Counted from the stretch's first letter, positions 1 through 7,080 are shown. The stretch is 7,080 nt of DNA from Acidobacteriota bacterium (GCA_013694845.1 JACDBQ010000486.1:1-7080); one strand, 5' to 3'. The notes: a model not told the origin generated them from the letters alone. A program made the numbers and translations.

Positions 1-275
1 TCCGGGTCGCGCTCGGGGCCAGCCGCGCGGATGTGTTCCGGCTCGTCCTGGGCTCGGGTGCGTCGACCGTCGTAGTCGGGATCGTTCTGGGGCTGCTCGC
101 ATCCGCGATGACGACGCAGTTCCTGCAGGGCCAGCTGTACGACGTCGAAGCGCTCGACCCTGGAGCCATCACCGCTGCCGTCCTGGTCCTGGCCCTGGTG
201 GCCTCGGCGGCACACCTGCTCCCGATCAGACGCGCGCTCCGGGTCGATCCCACCGTGGCACTTCGAGACGAGTAG
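1..275 (+). CDS. ADOP-type FtsX/MacB-like permease, C-terminal fragment (5' end outside window)
   Basis: The last 90 codons of an ABC-type permease subunit of the FtsX/MacB class, read in frame from position 3 to the TAG at 273-275. The frame stays open to the left edge, so the gene begins outside the window; the GTG at 33 is an internal valine, not the start. The fragment opens with RVALGAS, the short conserved helix that follows the first membrane segment of each FtsX domain (in MacB-like proteins this region couples to the ATPase). Two hydrophobic segments follow (about visible residues 29-46 and 61-79), separated by a loop with the family-typical YDVEALDP. It ends in the usual cytoplasmic tail RRALRVDPTVALRDE. 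This matches the last two membrane helices of the second FtsX domain of ADOP proteins. The next gene starts 4 nt downstream and is a paralogue, so the two are probably co-transcribed. The transported substrate is unknown and the rest of the protein cannot be seen. Confidence 0.88.
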   Translation, partial: RVALGASRADVFRLVLGSGASTVVVGIVLGLLASAMTTQFLQGQLYDVEALDPGAITAAVLVLALVASAAHLLPIRRALRVDPTVALRDE

Positions 276-279
276 AGAA

Positions 280-2913
280 ATGCGCACGTGGATCGCGCGG
301 GTCCGTGGACTGTTTTTCAGGTCGCGCCTGGACGGTCAGCTCGATGACGAAGTGCGGTTCCACATCGAGATGCTGGCCGAGGAGTACGAGCGACGCGGCA
401 TGGACGGCGCGGAGGCACGGGCAGCCGCGCTGCGGCATTTTGGAGGCGTACCCCAGATGAAAGAATCCTATCGGGACCAGCGCGGACTCCCGTTCGTCGA
501 AACGTTCGTGCAGGACACGCGCTACGGCACGCGCGCCCTGCTGCGGACCCCCGGCTTCACAGTGGCGGCCCTGCTGACGCTGGCGCTCGGCATCGGTGCG
601 AACAGCGCCATCTTCACCGTCGTCAACGCCATCCTGCTGAGGCCCCTGCCCTATGCGGAGCCGGACCGGATCCTCCAGATGCATCGCCGGAGCGGCGGGC
701 AGTGGGCCGGCCAGACCGGCCTTCGGTATCTGTACTTTCGCGATCACATGATGTCGTTCGGTGCGCTGGCGGCCTGGCGCGGCACGGCGTTCAACATGGT
801 TGTCGGGGACCGCGCCGAACAGATCAATGCGCTCGCTGTATCGAAGGAATACTTCAGGGTGTTCGGCGGGATACCCCGTTACGGACGGGTCTTCGATTCG
901 GTGGAAGACCAGCCGAACGGTCCCGATGCCGTCATCCTCGGCCACGCCATCTGGCGTCGCATGTTCGCGTCGAACCCCTCGATCATCGGATCGGCGATCT
1001 CGTTGGGCGACCGCTCGTTCACGATCGTCGGGGTCATGCCGGAGGGCTTCGATTCGATTCGCACGTCCGAGCTCTACGTGCCCCTCCAGCCGGCGGTGAC
1101 GGGTGCTGGCGGCGGATTGAACTACCTGGTGGCAGGCCGGTTGAAGACGGAGGTGTCGCCGGAACAGGCGAACGCCGAGGCGAGATCCGTCTTCGACGGC
1201 TACAAGAGCACCCGTCCCAAAACGAATTTCGAAGGTGTGCCCCCGCCCGTTTTCGTGCTGTACCAGGAGGGGCTGTCCATGGCGGTCAGGCCCGCGCTCC
1301 TCATGATGCTCGGGGCCGTCGGCCTGCTGCTGCTGATCGCCTGTGCGAACACCGCCAACCTGCTCCTTGCACGCGCATCGAGCCGCACCCGGGAGATCTC
1401 GGTGCGCGCCGCGCTCGGCGCGGGACGCGGCCGAATCGTCCGTCAACTCGTCACCGAGTCGACGGTGCTGTTCACGGCGGGAGGGATCCTCGGGGTGGCA
1501 CTCGCGCACTGGTCGGTCCCCGTTCTGATGCAGATGACACCTCCAGGATACCTGCCGTCCCAGGACGTCAAGGTGGATGCGACCGTCCTCGGTGTCACGC
1601 TCGCCGTTTCGGTGCTGACCGGGGTGCTGTTCGGCCTCGTTCCCGCTTTCAGCCTGTCACGGCTCCAGCCCGTGGAGGCGTTGAAGGACGACGGGACCCG
1701 TAGCACCTCCAATCGCGGGTCGGTGTGGCTGCGTCACGTGCTCGTTGTCGGCGAGGTGGCGCTCTGCATGATCCTGCTCGTGGGCGCTGGCCTTCTCATC
1801 CAGACCTTCATCAAGCTTCGCGCACTGGACCCGGGCTTCGACGCGCGCGCGGTGCTGACCGCGCGGATGTCGTTGACAGGAGAGCGGTACGACACCAATG
1901 CCGAGGTGAGCCGGTTGTACCAGCTTGGGCTCGAGCGGTTGCGAAAGATCCCCGGCGTCGTTTCAGCCGCCGTCGTGAACGGCATCCCGATTGAGCCCGG
2001 GCTCAATCTGAACATCGATCGACTCGACACGCCGGACGTCGTCGAGAACGGCCTGACCGACTGGAGGTACACGTCGGCTGAGTACTTCGGCACCATGGGT
2101 ATCCCGATCGTCGCGGGGCGTGGTCTGAACGAGCGTGACACCGCGGGGGCGCCGCGGGTCACGGTGGTCAGCGAACAGTTCGCACGGCAGCATTACAAGG
2201 GAATGGATCCGATCGGGCAGCAGTTCATCGTGTTCAAGGCGGATGGTCCGATCGAGGTTGTTGGCGTCGCGAAGGACCTGCGGGAGGCCGGACTCAAAGG
2301 ACCGGTGCCGGCGCTCATGTATGTGCCGGTTGCACAGGCCGGGGACGCCGCGGTCCGGGCGGCACATGCGTACTTTCAGGTCAGCTGGGTCGTGAAAGCG
2401 ACGCGGTTTTCACCCGAGCTTGTTGAACAGATTCGGGAGGAGCTGCGATCTCTCGATCCAAGGCAGCCCGTGACTGCCGTTCGCAGCATCGACGAAGTGA
2501 AAGCTCGAGCCATGGCGAACGAGACTTTTCAGATGACGCTGCTGGCCACCTTCTCCGGCATCGGCCTCCTCCTCGCGGCCGCGGGCATTTACGGGCTGAT
2601 CGCTTACTCGGTTGCGCAACGAACGCGCGAGTTCGGCATCCGCCTGGCCCTTGGGGCCACGGGGGCGACGATCCTCGTCGCCGTGCTGCGCGAGGGTATT
2701 GTCCTCGCCGCGATCGGTATCGCGGTCGGTATGGCGGCCTCGTTCGCCTTTACCGGGGCGCTTCAAGCCTTCGTGTTCGGCGTCAGTACGATGGACGCCC
2801 CAACGCTCGGCATCGTCGCGGCGATTCTGCTGCTGGTTGCTTTGATCGCCAGCGTGGTGCCCGCGATGCGCGTCGTTCGCCTCGACGCTGTATCGGTCTT
2901 GCGCCAGAGCTGA
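280..2913 (+). CDS. ADOP family permease (duplicated MacB/FtsX permease), complete
   Basis: An 877-residue inner-membrane permease. Residues about 15-66 form the cytoplasmic prefix domain of the ADOP class (LDDEVRFHIEML, then EARAAALRHFGG, then MKESYRD). A first membrane helix (about 94-116, with ALGIGANSAIF) leads into a MacB periplasmic core-like domain (about 120-330), then an FtsX domain with helices near 338-362, 392-412 and 434-458. A second unit repeats the plan: helix 483-508, periplasmic domain 510-745, helices 752-776, 798-822 and 840-863. That gives eight helices in total, the full ADOP plan. Both coupling motifs are visible: TREISVRAALGAG (370-382) and TREFGIRLALGAT (782-794). No ATP-binding domain is present and none is encoded nearby, which is what 'orphan' refers to in the class name. 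ATG at 280 is 4 nt after the preceding stop, with only a weak purine-rich GAGTAGAGAA before it, which suggests translational coupling. The C-terminal tail (RVVRLDAVSVLRQS) departs from the usual RVDP-ALR-E ending seen in the gene before it. Substrate is unknown; transport or envelope maintenance is inference. Confidence 0.93.
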   Translation: MRTWIARVRGLFFRSRLDGQLDDEVRFHIEMLAEEYERRGMDGAEARAAALRHFGGVPQMKESYRDQRGLPFVETFVQDTRYGTRALLRTPGFTVAALLTLALGIGANSAIFTVVNAILLRPLPYAEPDRILQMHRRSGGQWAGQTGLRYLYFRDHMMSFGALAAWRGTAFNMVVGDRAEQINALAVSKEYFRVFGGIPRYGRVFDSVEDQPNGPDAVILGHAIWRRMFASNPSIIGSAISLGDRSFTIVGVMPEGFDSIRTSELYVPLQPAVTGAGGGLNYLVAGRLKTEVSPEQANAEARSVFDGYKSTRPKTNFEGVPPPVFVLYQEGLSMAVRPALLMMLGAVGLLLLIACANTANLLLARASSRTREISVRAALGAGRGRIVRQLVTESTVLFTAGGILGVALAHWSVPVLMQMTPPGYLPSQDVKVDATVLGVTLAVSVLTGVLFGLVPAFSLSRLQPVEALKDDGTRSTSNRGSVWLRHVLVVGEVALCMILLVGAGLLIQTFIKLRALDPGFDARAVLTARMSLTGERYDTNAEVSRLYQLGLERLRKIPGVVSAAVVNGIPIEPGLNLNIDRLDTPDVVENGLTDWRYTSAEYFGTMGIPIVAGRGLNERDTAGAPRVTVVSEQFARQHYKGMDPIGQQFIVFKADGPIEVVGVAKDLREAGLKGPVPALMYVPVAQAGDAAVRAAHAYFQVSWVVKATRFSPELVEQIREELRSLDPRQPVTAVRSIDEVKARAMANETFQMTLLATFSGIGLLLAAAGIYGLIAYSVAQRTREFGIRLALGATGATILVAVLREGIVLAAIGIAVGMAASFAFTGALQAFVFGVSTMDAPTLGIVAAILLLVALIASVVPAMRVVRLDAVSVLRQS

Positions 2914-2959
2914 CGCGCTCGACTTCACGTCGGGGATCGCGACGACGTACGATGGCTGC

Positions 2960-5272
2960 GTGCTCGCGGCGCTTCCCGTAGATCCGATGATCCCGGCCAT
3001 CCTCGATGGAGTGCGCAGTCATCGTGCCGCCGTCGTGGTGGCGGCGCCTGGAGCGGGGAAGACGACACGGGTGCCGCCCGCGTTGTCCGCGGCCGGCCCG
3101 GTACTGCTTCTGCAGCCGCGGCGCATTGCGGCACGGACGATCGCGCGACGGATCGCGGACGAACAGCGATGGACGCTCGGCCAGGAAGTCGGGTGGCACG
3201 TCCGCTTCGAGCGGCATTTCTCGGCCCGGACCCGCCTGCTGGTCGCCACGGAAGGGATCCTGACCGCTCGCCTTCAGCAGGATCCTCTTCTCTCTGATTT
3301 CCGCACCGTGGTCCTGGACGAGTTCCACGAAAGAAGCATTCACGCGGATCTCGGTATCGCGCTGGTCAAGCAGGCGTGGATCGCGCGCGAGGATCTGACC
3401 CTCGTCGTCATGTCGGCGACGCTCGACGCGCAGCGGGTCGCGACCTACCTCGATGATTGTCCCGTCTTCGACGTTCCGGGCACTCCGCATCGGGTCGAGA
3501 TCGCCTACCGCCCGGGGCTTCCCCCCTCGGATGCCTGCCGCGAAGCGCTGACCCGCACCACGGGACAGATCTTGCTGTTCATGCCGGGCGCGCCTGAGGT
3601 CCGCCGCACGGCAGACGCCATACGGCGCAGCGTGGCCAACACCGTCGAGGTGGTCGAACTGCACGGATCGCTCGCCGCCGAAGAGCAGGACGGCGCCATC
3701 ATGGCCTCCCACGGTCGTCGCATTATTGTTGCGACCAACATCGCCGAGACGTCCCTCACGGTTCCGGGCGTGAGCGCCGTCGTGGATTCCGGCCAGCACA
3801 AGGTTGCGCGGTACGACGCCGCACGAGCCGTCGACAGCCTCGAGCTCGAGCGGATCTCGCGCGACGCGGCCGACCAGCGGGCAGGTCGGGCCGGACGTCT
3901 TGGTCCAGGGATCGTGCTGCGACTCTGGGATGAGGCGGCCCGTCTGCGGCCGCATCGGGAGCCGGACGTTCATCGCATGGACCTGTCGGGCCCGGTCCTG
4001 GCGGTTCGTGCGTGGGGTGGAGACCCGGGGATGCTTGACTGGTTCGATCGTCCCTTGCCGGACGCGTTGGCGGCGGCGACAGAGTTGCTGCGCGCGATTG
4101 GAGCAATCGAGGGCGATCAGCTCACCGGGATGGGCCATGCCATGGCACGGTTATCGGTTCATCCCAGGCTCGCCAGGATTCTCATCGAGGCGGATGGCGC
4201 CCACGAGGCGGCCCTGGCCTGCGCCATGTTGTCCGACCGCCAGCTTCTGCCGCAGCACCCCGCGACGACGACCTGTGACCTGCTGACCGGCGTCGAGGGA
4301 GAGCTGCCACCGCACATCCTGCGAAACGCACGCGAGCTCCAGCGAGGTTTCCGCCCGGCGAGCCGTCGCCTCGACGAGAGCTCGCTCAGGCGCGCGTTGC
4401 TCAGTGGGTATCCCGATCGCGTCGCGCAGCGCCGCAGTCCAGGCGATCCGCGCGTGCTGCTCGCGAGCGGTCACGGTGCCGTCATCGGTGCTGAAAGCGG
4501 GGTTCGTGACGGCGAGTTCGTCCTGGCGCTCGAGGTGCAGGCCGCGCGCCGCGGCGACACCTCCGAGGCGCGGATCCGTATCGCAAGCATCGTGGACAAG
4601 TCATGGCTGACGCCAACCGCCGTTCAGTCCGTGCAGCATGTCGACGAGCCGACCGGAATGCTGCGGATCGTCCAGCAGGAGATGTACGGCGGCTTGATTC
4701 TGAAGGCGCGCGCGGTGAAGACCGACGCGTCACGCGAAGCGGCCCACCTCGCCGACGCCTTCCTGGCACGACCCTTCCCCGATGACGACGCCGCTCTCGT
4801 GCTGCGCCTCCGATTCGCCGGGCTCGACGTCGATGCGCGCGCGATCGCCCTGCACGCCGCGTCGGGCCGCCGTACGCTGAACGACATGCGATTGGAAGAC
4901 GGTCTGGACTGGCGCACGCGGCAACGGCTCGACGAGTGCGCCCCGGTCATGTTCACGGCCCCCAGCGGACGCTCGCACCGCCTCGAGTACCGTCCGGACG
5001 GCTCGGTGGCGCTTTCGATCAAACTGCAGGAGCTGTTCGGTCTGGCCACGACGCCGTTCATCGGTGCACGCCGCGAGCCGCTGCTGCTGCTGTTGCTTGC
5101 CCCGAACGGGCGTCCGGTGCAGACCACGCGCGACTTGAAGAGCTTCTGGGATACCACCTACCCGCAGGTCCGCAGGGAGCTGAGGGGTCGATACCCGAAG
5201 CACCCCTGGCCCGAGAACCCGTGGGACGCGATACCGACCGCGCGAATGACCAAACGGACGCGCCGGTCATGA
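2960..5272 (+). CDS. hrpB: ATP-dependent RNA helicase HrpB (DEAH/RHA type)
   Basis: A 770-residue superfamily 2 helicase, cytosolic, expected to use ATP hydrolysis to move along or unwind nucleic acid; the cellular role of bacterial HrpB is poorly defined. Visible motifs in order: Walker A APGAGKTT (29-36), motif Ia LQPRRIAAR (51-59), motif II DEFH with following ER (120-125, the HrpB form of DEAH), motif III SAT (152-154), motif V TNIAETSLT (259-267) and motif VI QRAGRAGR (306-313). Two RecA-like domains occupy about 10-170 and 180-335. A winged-helix/ratchet region (about 345-450) contains LSVHPRLARIL. The C-terminal HrpB-specific domain (about 640-765) contains LQELFGL and the signature RYPKHPWPENP. 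The GTG at 2960 is chosen because the family N-terminus LPVDPMIPAIL lies just after it; the next ATG (2987) would remove half of that. No clear Shine-Dalgarno sequence is visible. It begins 46 nt after the permease gene on the same strand, so it may share its transcript. Slightly shorter than the enterobacterial protein but intact. Confidence 0.95.
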   Translation: MLAALPVDPMIPAILDGVRSHRAAVVVAAPGAGKTTRVPPALSAAGPVLLLQPRRIAARTIARRIADEQRWTLGQEVGWHVRFERHFSARTRLLVATEGILTARLQQDPLLSDFRTVVLDEFHERSIHADLGIALVKQAWIAREDLTLVVMSATLDAQRVATYLDDCPVFDVPGTPHRVEIAYRPGLPPSDACREALTRTTGQILLFMPGAPEVRRTADAIRRSVANTVEVVELHGSLAAEEQDGAIMASHGRRIIVATNIAETSLTVPGVSAVVDSGQHKVARYDAARAVDSLELERISRDAADQRAGRAGRLGPGIVLRLWDEAARLRPHREPDVHRMDLSGPVLAVRAWGGDPGMLDWFDRPLPDALAAATELLRAIGAIEGDQLTGMGHAMARLSVHPRLARILIEADGAHEAALACAMLSDRQLLPQHPATTTCDLLTGVEGELPPHILRNARELQRGFRPASRRLDESSLRRALLSGYPDRVAQRRSPGDPRVLLASGHGAVIGAESGVRDGEFVLALEVQAARRGDTSEARIRIASIVDKSWLTPTAVQSVQHVDEPTGMLRIVQQEMYGGLILKARAVKTDASREAAHLADAFLARPFPDDDAALVLRLRFAGLDVDARAIALHAASGRRTLNDMRLEDGLDWRTRQRLDECAPVMFTAPSGRSHRLEYRPDGSVALSIKLQELFGLATTPFIGARREPLLLLLLAPNGRPVQTTRDLKSFWDTTYPQVRRELRGRYPKHPWPENPWDAIPTARMTKRTRRS

Positions 5273-5303
5273 GTTGCGTTTCAACCAGCGGCCGATGCGT
5301 TGC

Positions 5304-5337
5304 CGGCGACCCTGCAGTTGGGACGAGGTCGTCGCCG
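5304..5337. repeat. 7-bp inverted repeat in the convergent gap between hrpB and the minus-strand gene
   Basis: CGGCGAC at 5304-5310 is repeated as its reverse complement GTCGCCG at 5331-5337, with a 20-nt spacer. It sits in the 66-nt gap between two genes transcribed toward each other, where a bidirectional terminator would be expected. No T-tract follows on either strand and the loop is long, so a classical intrinsic terminator is not supported. In DNA this GC-rich a 7-bp match may be chance. Confidence 0.25.
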
Positions 5338-5338
5338 C

Positions 5339-6391
5339 TCACGACTGAATCGCTGGCGCGGCGACTTGCGACAACTGGTTGATGCGGTCGCGAATCGCGG
5401 TCCGGAACCCATGGCACTCGTCGGCAGTTGCGCCGCTGGCCTGCAGCGCGGCGTCCAGCTGCCGATCCGTGACCTGCCCGAGGTAGCGACACAGCCACCG
5501 CACATCCTCGATCGTGATCCCCGACGTCAGATCTTCGGTCCGCTGTCCCGAATAGCCGAACCTGACCACGCCATCTTGCGTGCCGCCGACGAACTGGGGC
5601 GTCTGGGCCGCGAACGCGGCCACGTCCCAGCGCGCCCGGGTCATGATGTTCGCGCCCCAACTGCCCATCGATCCGCCCCAGTCGGTGATGAGGTATCGCG
5701 CCTCGCGTCCATGCGGCGTGGGATGCTCGAAGATCGCCGTGTTCGATCCGCGTGCCACGTCCCGGCGATCCTTCGTGTCCCAGTTCGACAGCAGCATGTT
5801 GAGGATCTTGAGACCGTGCAGCTCGCGCGTGCCGAGGAACGGGTTGTCGTTCCAGGCCCAGCTGTGCTCCTCGAAGAGCTTCGGGATCGACGGGTCTTCG
5901 AGCTCGAACCGCGCCGACTCGAAACGGCACTGATCGTCGAGGCACGCGCCGGCACGCTGCAGCTTGTCTGCACCTTCCACCCGGCCGGCCGGCACGAAGT
6001 AGGTCGTCTCGGCGAAGTACCCGCACGCCCACGCCAGCCTGATCGCGAACGTCTCGGAGCTGACCTCGTCGCCCCATTTGGCGCGCCAGCGGCGCCCGCG
6101 CCCGTCAGTCACGGAAACGCACGGTTGAGAGCCGGCGAGATGTTCCTCGAGAAATCGAAACGGGGGAGCGGGATGCCCGTCCCGCCCGCCCGGGCCGTCA
6201 ACCATGTCGAGTTGCGCGACCTCGCCCGGGTTCCGCCACAGGACGTGGCGCACCGAGCGCAGAGGCCGCGGCCCGGCCTGGCGAATGCGCCAGGCCCCGA
6301 GGGCGCGCCAGACACCGTGCACGGCATACGAGCCGAACACGACGCCCGCGATGCCGACAACGGACCAGAGGAGGGTCGACTCGAGCGACAT
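5339..6391 (-). CDS. Membrane-anchored protein of unknown function with kinase-like motif pattern
   Basis: A 350-residue protein that I cannot assign to a named family. Residues 6-28 form one hydrophobic segment. The N-terminus before it has no positive charge (one Glu), while many Arg residues follow it (R29, R35, R37, R42, R45, R48), so by the positive-inside rule the main domain is probably cytoplasmic. In the domain, RAKWGDEVSSE (103-113) resembles a nucleotide-binding Lys plus helix Glu, LKILNMLLSNWDTKD (194-208) resembles a catalytic loop with D205 and K207, and LITDWGGSMGSWG (234-246) resembles a metal-binding Asp-x-Gly (D237). This order and spacing recall atypical kinases such as HipA or PI4K-like folds; that is inference. 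The position where protein kinases have Asn (D+5) is Arg210, with Asp211 next to it. ATG at 6391 is the only normal start after an in-frame TAA 21 nt upstream. No strong ribosome-binding site is seen. The strand is chosen over the opposite 376-codon frame because that frame is rich in Arg, Pro and Ala and has no recognisable motif. Confidence 0.8.
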   Translation of the reverse strand: MSLESTLLWSVVGIAGVVFGSYAVHGVWRALGAWRIRQAGPRPLRSVRHVLWRNPGEVAQLDMVDGPGGRDGHPAPPFRFLEEHLAGSQPCVSVTDGRGRRWRAKWGDEVSSETFAIRLAWACGYFAETTYFVPAGRVEGADKLQRAGACLDDQCRFESARFELEDPSIPKLFEEHSWAWNDNPFLGTRELHGLKILNMLLSNWDTKDRRDVARGSNTAIFEHPTPHGREARYLITDWGGSMGSWGANIMTRARWDVAAFAAQTPQFVGGTQDGVVRFGYSGQRTEDLTSGITIEDVRWLCRYLGQVTDRQLDAALQASGATADECHGFRTAIRDRINQLSQVAAPAIQS

Positions 6392-6438
6392 GGGATCTAT
6401 GGTTTCATCTTACCTTTGACACTCCGCTGAGCTCGCTT

Positions 6439-6454
6439 CACCGCAATAGCGGTG
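6439..6454. promoter_or_regulatory. Perfect palindrome (6-bp arms, 4-nt centre) in the divergent intergenic region
   Basis: CACCGC at 6439-6444 and GCGGTG at 6449-6454 are exact reverse complements around the centre AATA. After a 2-nt mismatch on each side the symmetry resumes with GC (6435-6436) and GC (6457-6458). The element lies about 48 nt upstream of the minus-strand gene's start and 46 nt upstream of the xthA start, so it is central to the divergent region. It could be an operator for a dimeric regulator acting on one or both genes, or an RNA hairpin in a 5' leader. No T-run follows it. The sequence does not identify a regulator. Confidence 0.35.
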
Positions 6455-6499
6455 CCGCATAAACTCAGGCAGATGGACTCGAGCAAGCCGTTGAGAAAA

Positions 6500-7080
6500 A
6501 TGAAAATCGCCACATGGAACGTCAACGGCATTCGCGCCCGGCAGGCACAGGTCCAGGAATGGATCGACGCCGAGCGGCCCGACATCGTCTGCCTGCAGGA
6601 GATCAAGGCGTCGCCGGACCAGTTGCCGGTCTGGCTGTGCGAGATCGAAGGCTACTGGTGCTACTGGCACGGATCGAAGGGGTATTCCGGCGTCGGGCTC
6701 CATGTCAGCAAGGCGATCTCGCCCGAACGGCCGGCCTTCGAACATCCGGCCTTCGATTACGAAAACCGGATCGTCGTCGTGCGTTTACCCCAGGTGACCG
6801 TCGCGTCGGTCTATGTCCCGAATGGGGGGAAGGACTTCCTGGCAAAGATGCGCTTCCTCGCCTCGCTGGAGGAGTTTGCCGCGTCCGCGGCGGGGCCGCT
6901 GGTCATTTGTGGAGACCTGAATATCGCTCGCACCGAGATGGACGTGCATCCGAAAGAGCGGAAAGCGCAGTCGATCGGTCAGCTGCCGGAGGAGCGCGCC
7001 CAGCTCGAGCGGATCATTGGCCACGGGCTCGTCGATGTCGGTCGGGCGCTCGAGCCTGACAACGCCGAGATGTTCACGTG
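6500..7080 (+). CDS. xthA: Exodeoxyribonuclease III / AP endonuclease, N-terminal 193 residues (3' end outside window)
   Basis: The start of a Mg2+-dependent exonuclease III-type DNA repair enzyme, which cuts DNA at abasic sites and removes nucleotides 3' to 5' in base-excision repair; cytosolic. Visible motifs of the endonuclease/exonuclease/phosphatase fold: MKIATWNVNGIRAR at the N-terminus with N7; DIVCLQEIK with the metal-binding E34; GYSGVGLHV (61-69); VYVPNG (104-109) with the conserved Tyr105; and ICGDLNIA (136-143) with D139 and N141, matching the catalytic Asp and Asn of ExoIII. MDVH (147-150) follows as usual. The family is about 250-270 residues long, so roughly the last quarter, including the Ser-Asp-His end motif, is missing. 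The frame is open to the last base. ATG at 6500 is chosen because it gives the family N-terminus exactly. An in-frame ATG at 6473 would add nine residues (MDSSKPLRK). Neither has a strong ribosome-binding site. Divergent from the minus-strand gene, with a palindrome between them. Confidence 0.94.
   Translation, partial: MKIATWNVNGIRARQAQVQEWIDAERPDIVCLQEIKASPDQLPVWLCEIEGYWCYWHGSKGYSGVGLHVSKAISPERPAFEHPAFDYENRIVVVRLPQVTVASVYVPNGGKDFLAKMRFLASLEEFAASAAGPLVICGDLNIARTEMDVHPKERKAQSIGQLPEERAQLERIIGHGLVDVGRALEPDNAEMFT

Noticed and set aside
226..1509. 427-codon open frame on the minus strand inside the second ADOP permease gene
   Set aside because: It lies antisense to a clear permease with full domain structure. 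The translation is rich in Arg, His, Gln and Asp with no recognisable motif or membrane segment, as expected for a shadow frame in GC-rich DNA.
2920..2932. CGAC-TTCAC-GTCG hairpin between the permease gene and hrpB
   Set aside because: A 4-bp stem with no T-tract; not enough for a terminator or operator claim.
2783..4138. 451-codon minus-strand open frame covering the permease end and the first half of hrpB
   Set aside because: Antisense to intact helicase motifs I to VI, with Arg/Gly-rich low-information composition. It spans two real genes, so it is a shadow.
5081..5092. Four CTG repeats within a run of six leucine codons in hrpB (L708-L713)
   Set aside because: Short and in frame, in a hydrophobic strand of the C-terminal domain where HrpB proteins are naturally Leu-rich; too short to argue for phase variation.
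5273..5285. Small hairpin GTTG-CGTTT-CAAC just after the hrpB stop
   Set aside because: The stem is only 4 bp and no T-run follows, so it is too weak to call a terminator.
6416..6421. Perfect TTGACA resembling a -35 box upstream of xthA
   Set aside because: No acceptable -10 hexamer occurs 15-19 nt downstream; the nearest AT-rich hexamer, CAATAG at 6444, is 22 nt away. A single hexamer can occur by chance.
5300..6430. 376-codon plus-strand open frame opposite the kinase-like gene
   Set aside because: It is slightly longer than the minus-strand gene, but its translation is Arg/Pro/Ala-rich with no membrane segment or motif. The minus-strand frame has a coherent membrane helix and ordered motif-like blocks.

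Overview
The window is GC-rich bacterial DNA with tightly packed genes. It most likely comes from an acidobacterium (Vicinamibacter-like) or a relative. The main reason is the pair of adjacent large FtsX/MacB-type permeases of the ADOP class (acidobacterial duplicated orphan permease); the second carries the N-terminal prefix domain typical of that class. This placement is inference from gene content and composition, because no rRNA or tRNA gene is present.

Layout from left to right: (1) positions 1-275, plus strand, the C-terminal end of one ADOP permease; (2) 280-2913, plus strand, a complete 877-residue ADOP permease starting 4 nt after the previous stop, so the two probably form one transcript; (3) 2960-5272, plus strand, a complete HrpB-type DEAH/RHA ATP-dependent helicase with all main motifs and a GTG start; (4) 5339-6391, minus strand, convergent with hrpB, a 350-residue protein of unrecognised family with one N-terminal membrane segment and a soluble domain whose K...E...DxK...DxG pattern resembles an atypical kinase fold; (5) 6500-7080, plus strand, divergent from the previous gene, the first 193 residues of an exodeoxyribonuclease III-type AP endonuclease (xthA) cut by the window edge.

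The only notable non-coding stretch is the roughly 108-nt divergent region between genes 4 and 5, which holds a perfect 6-bp-arm palindrome. The 66-nt convergent gap between genes 3 and 4 holds a 7-bp inverted repeat but no obvious intrinsic terminator. No RNA gene, CRISPR array, insertion sequence or phage gene was seen.

The genes do not form an obvious single pathway. The permeases belong to membrane transport or envelope functions, HrpB is an orphan helicase, ExoIII is base-excision repair, and the minus-strand gene is unknown. I see no convincing evidence of a new multi-gene system. The best candidate for something undescribed is the membrane-anchored kinase-like protein.
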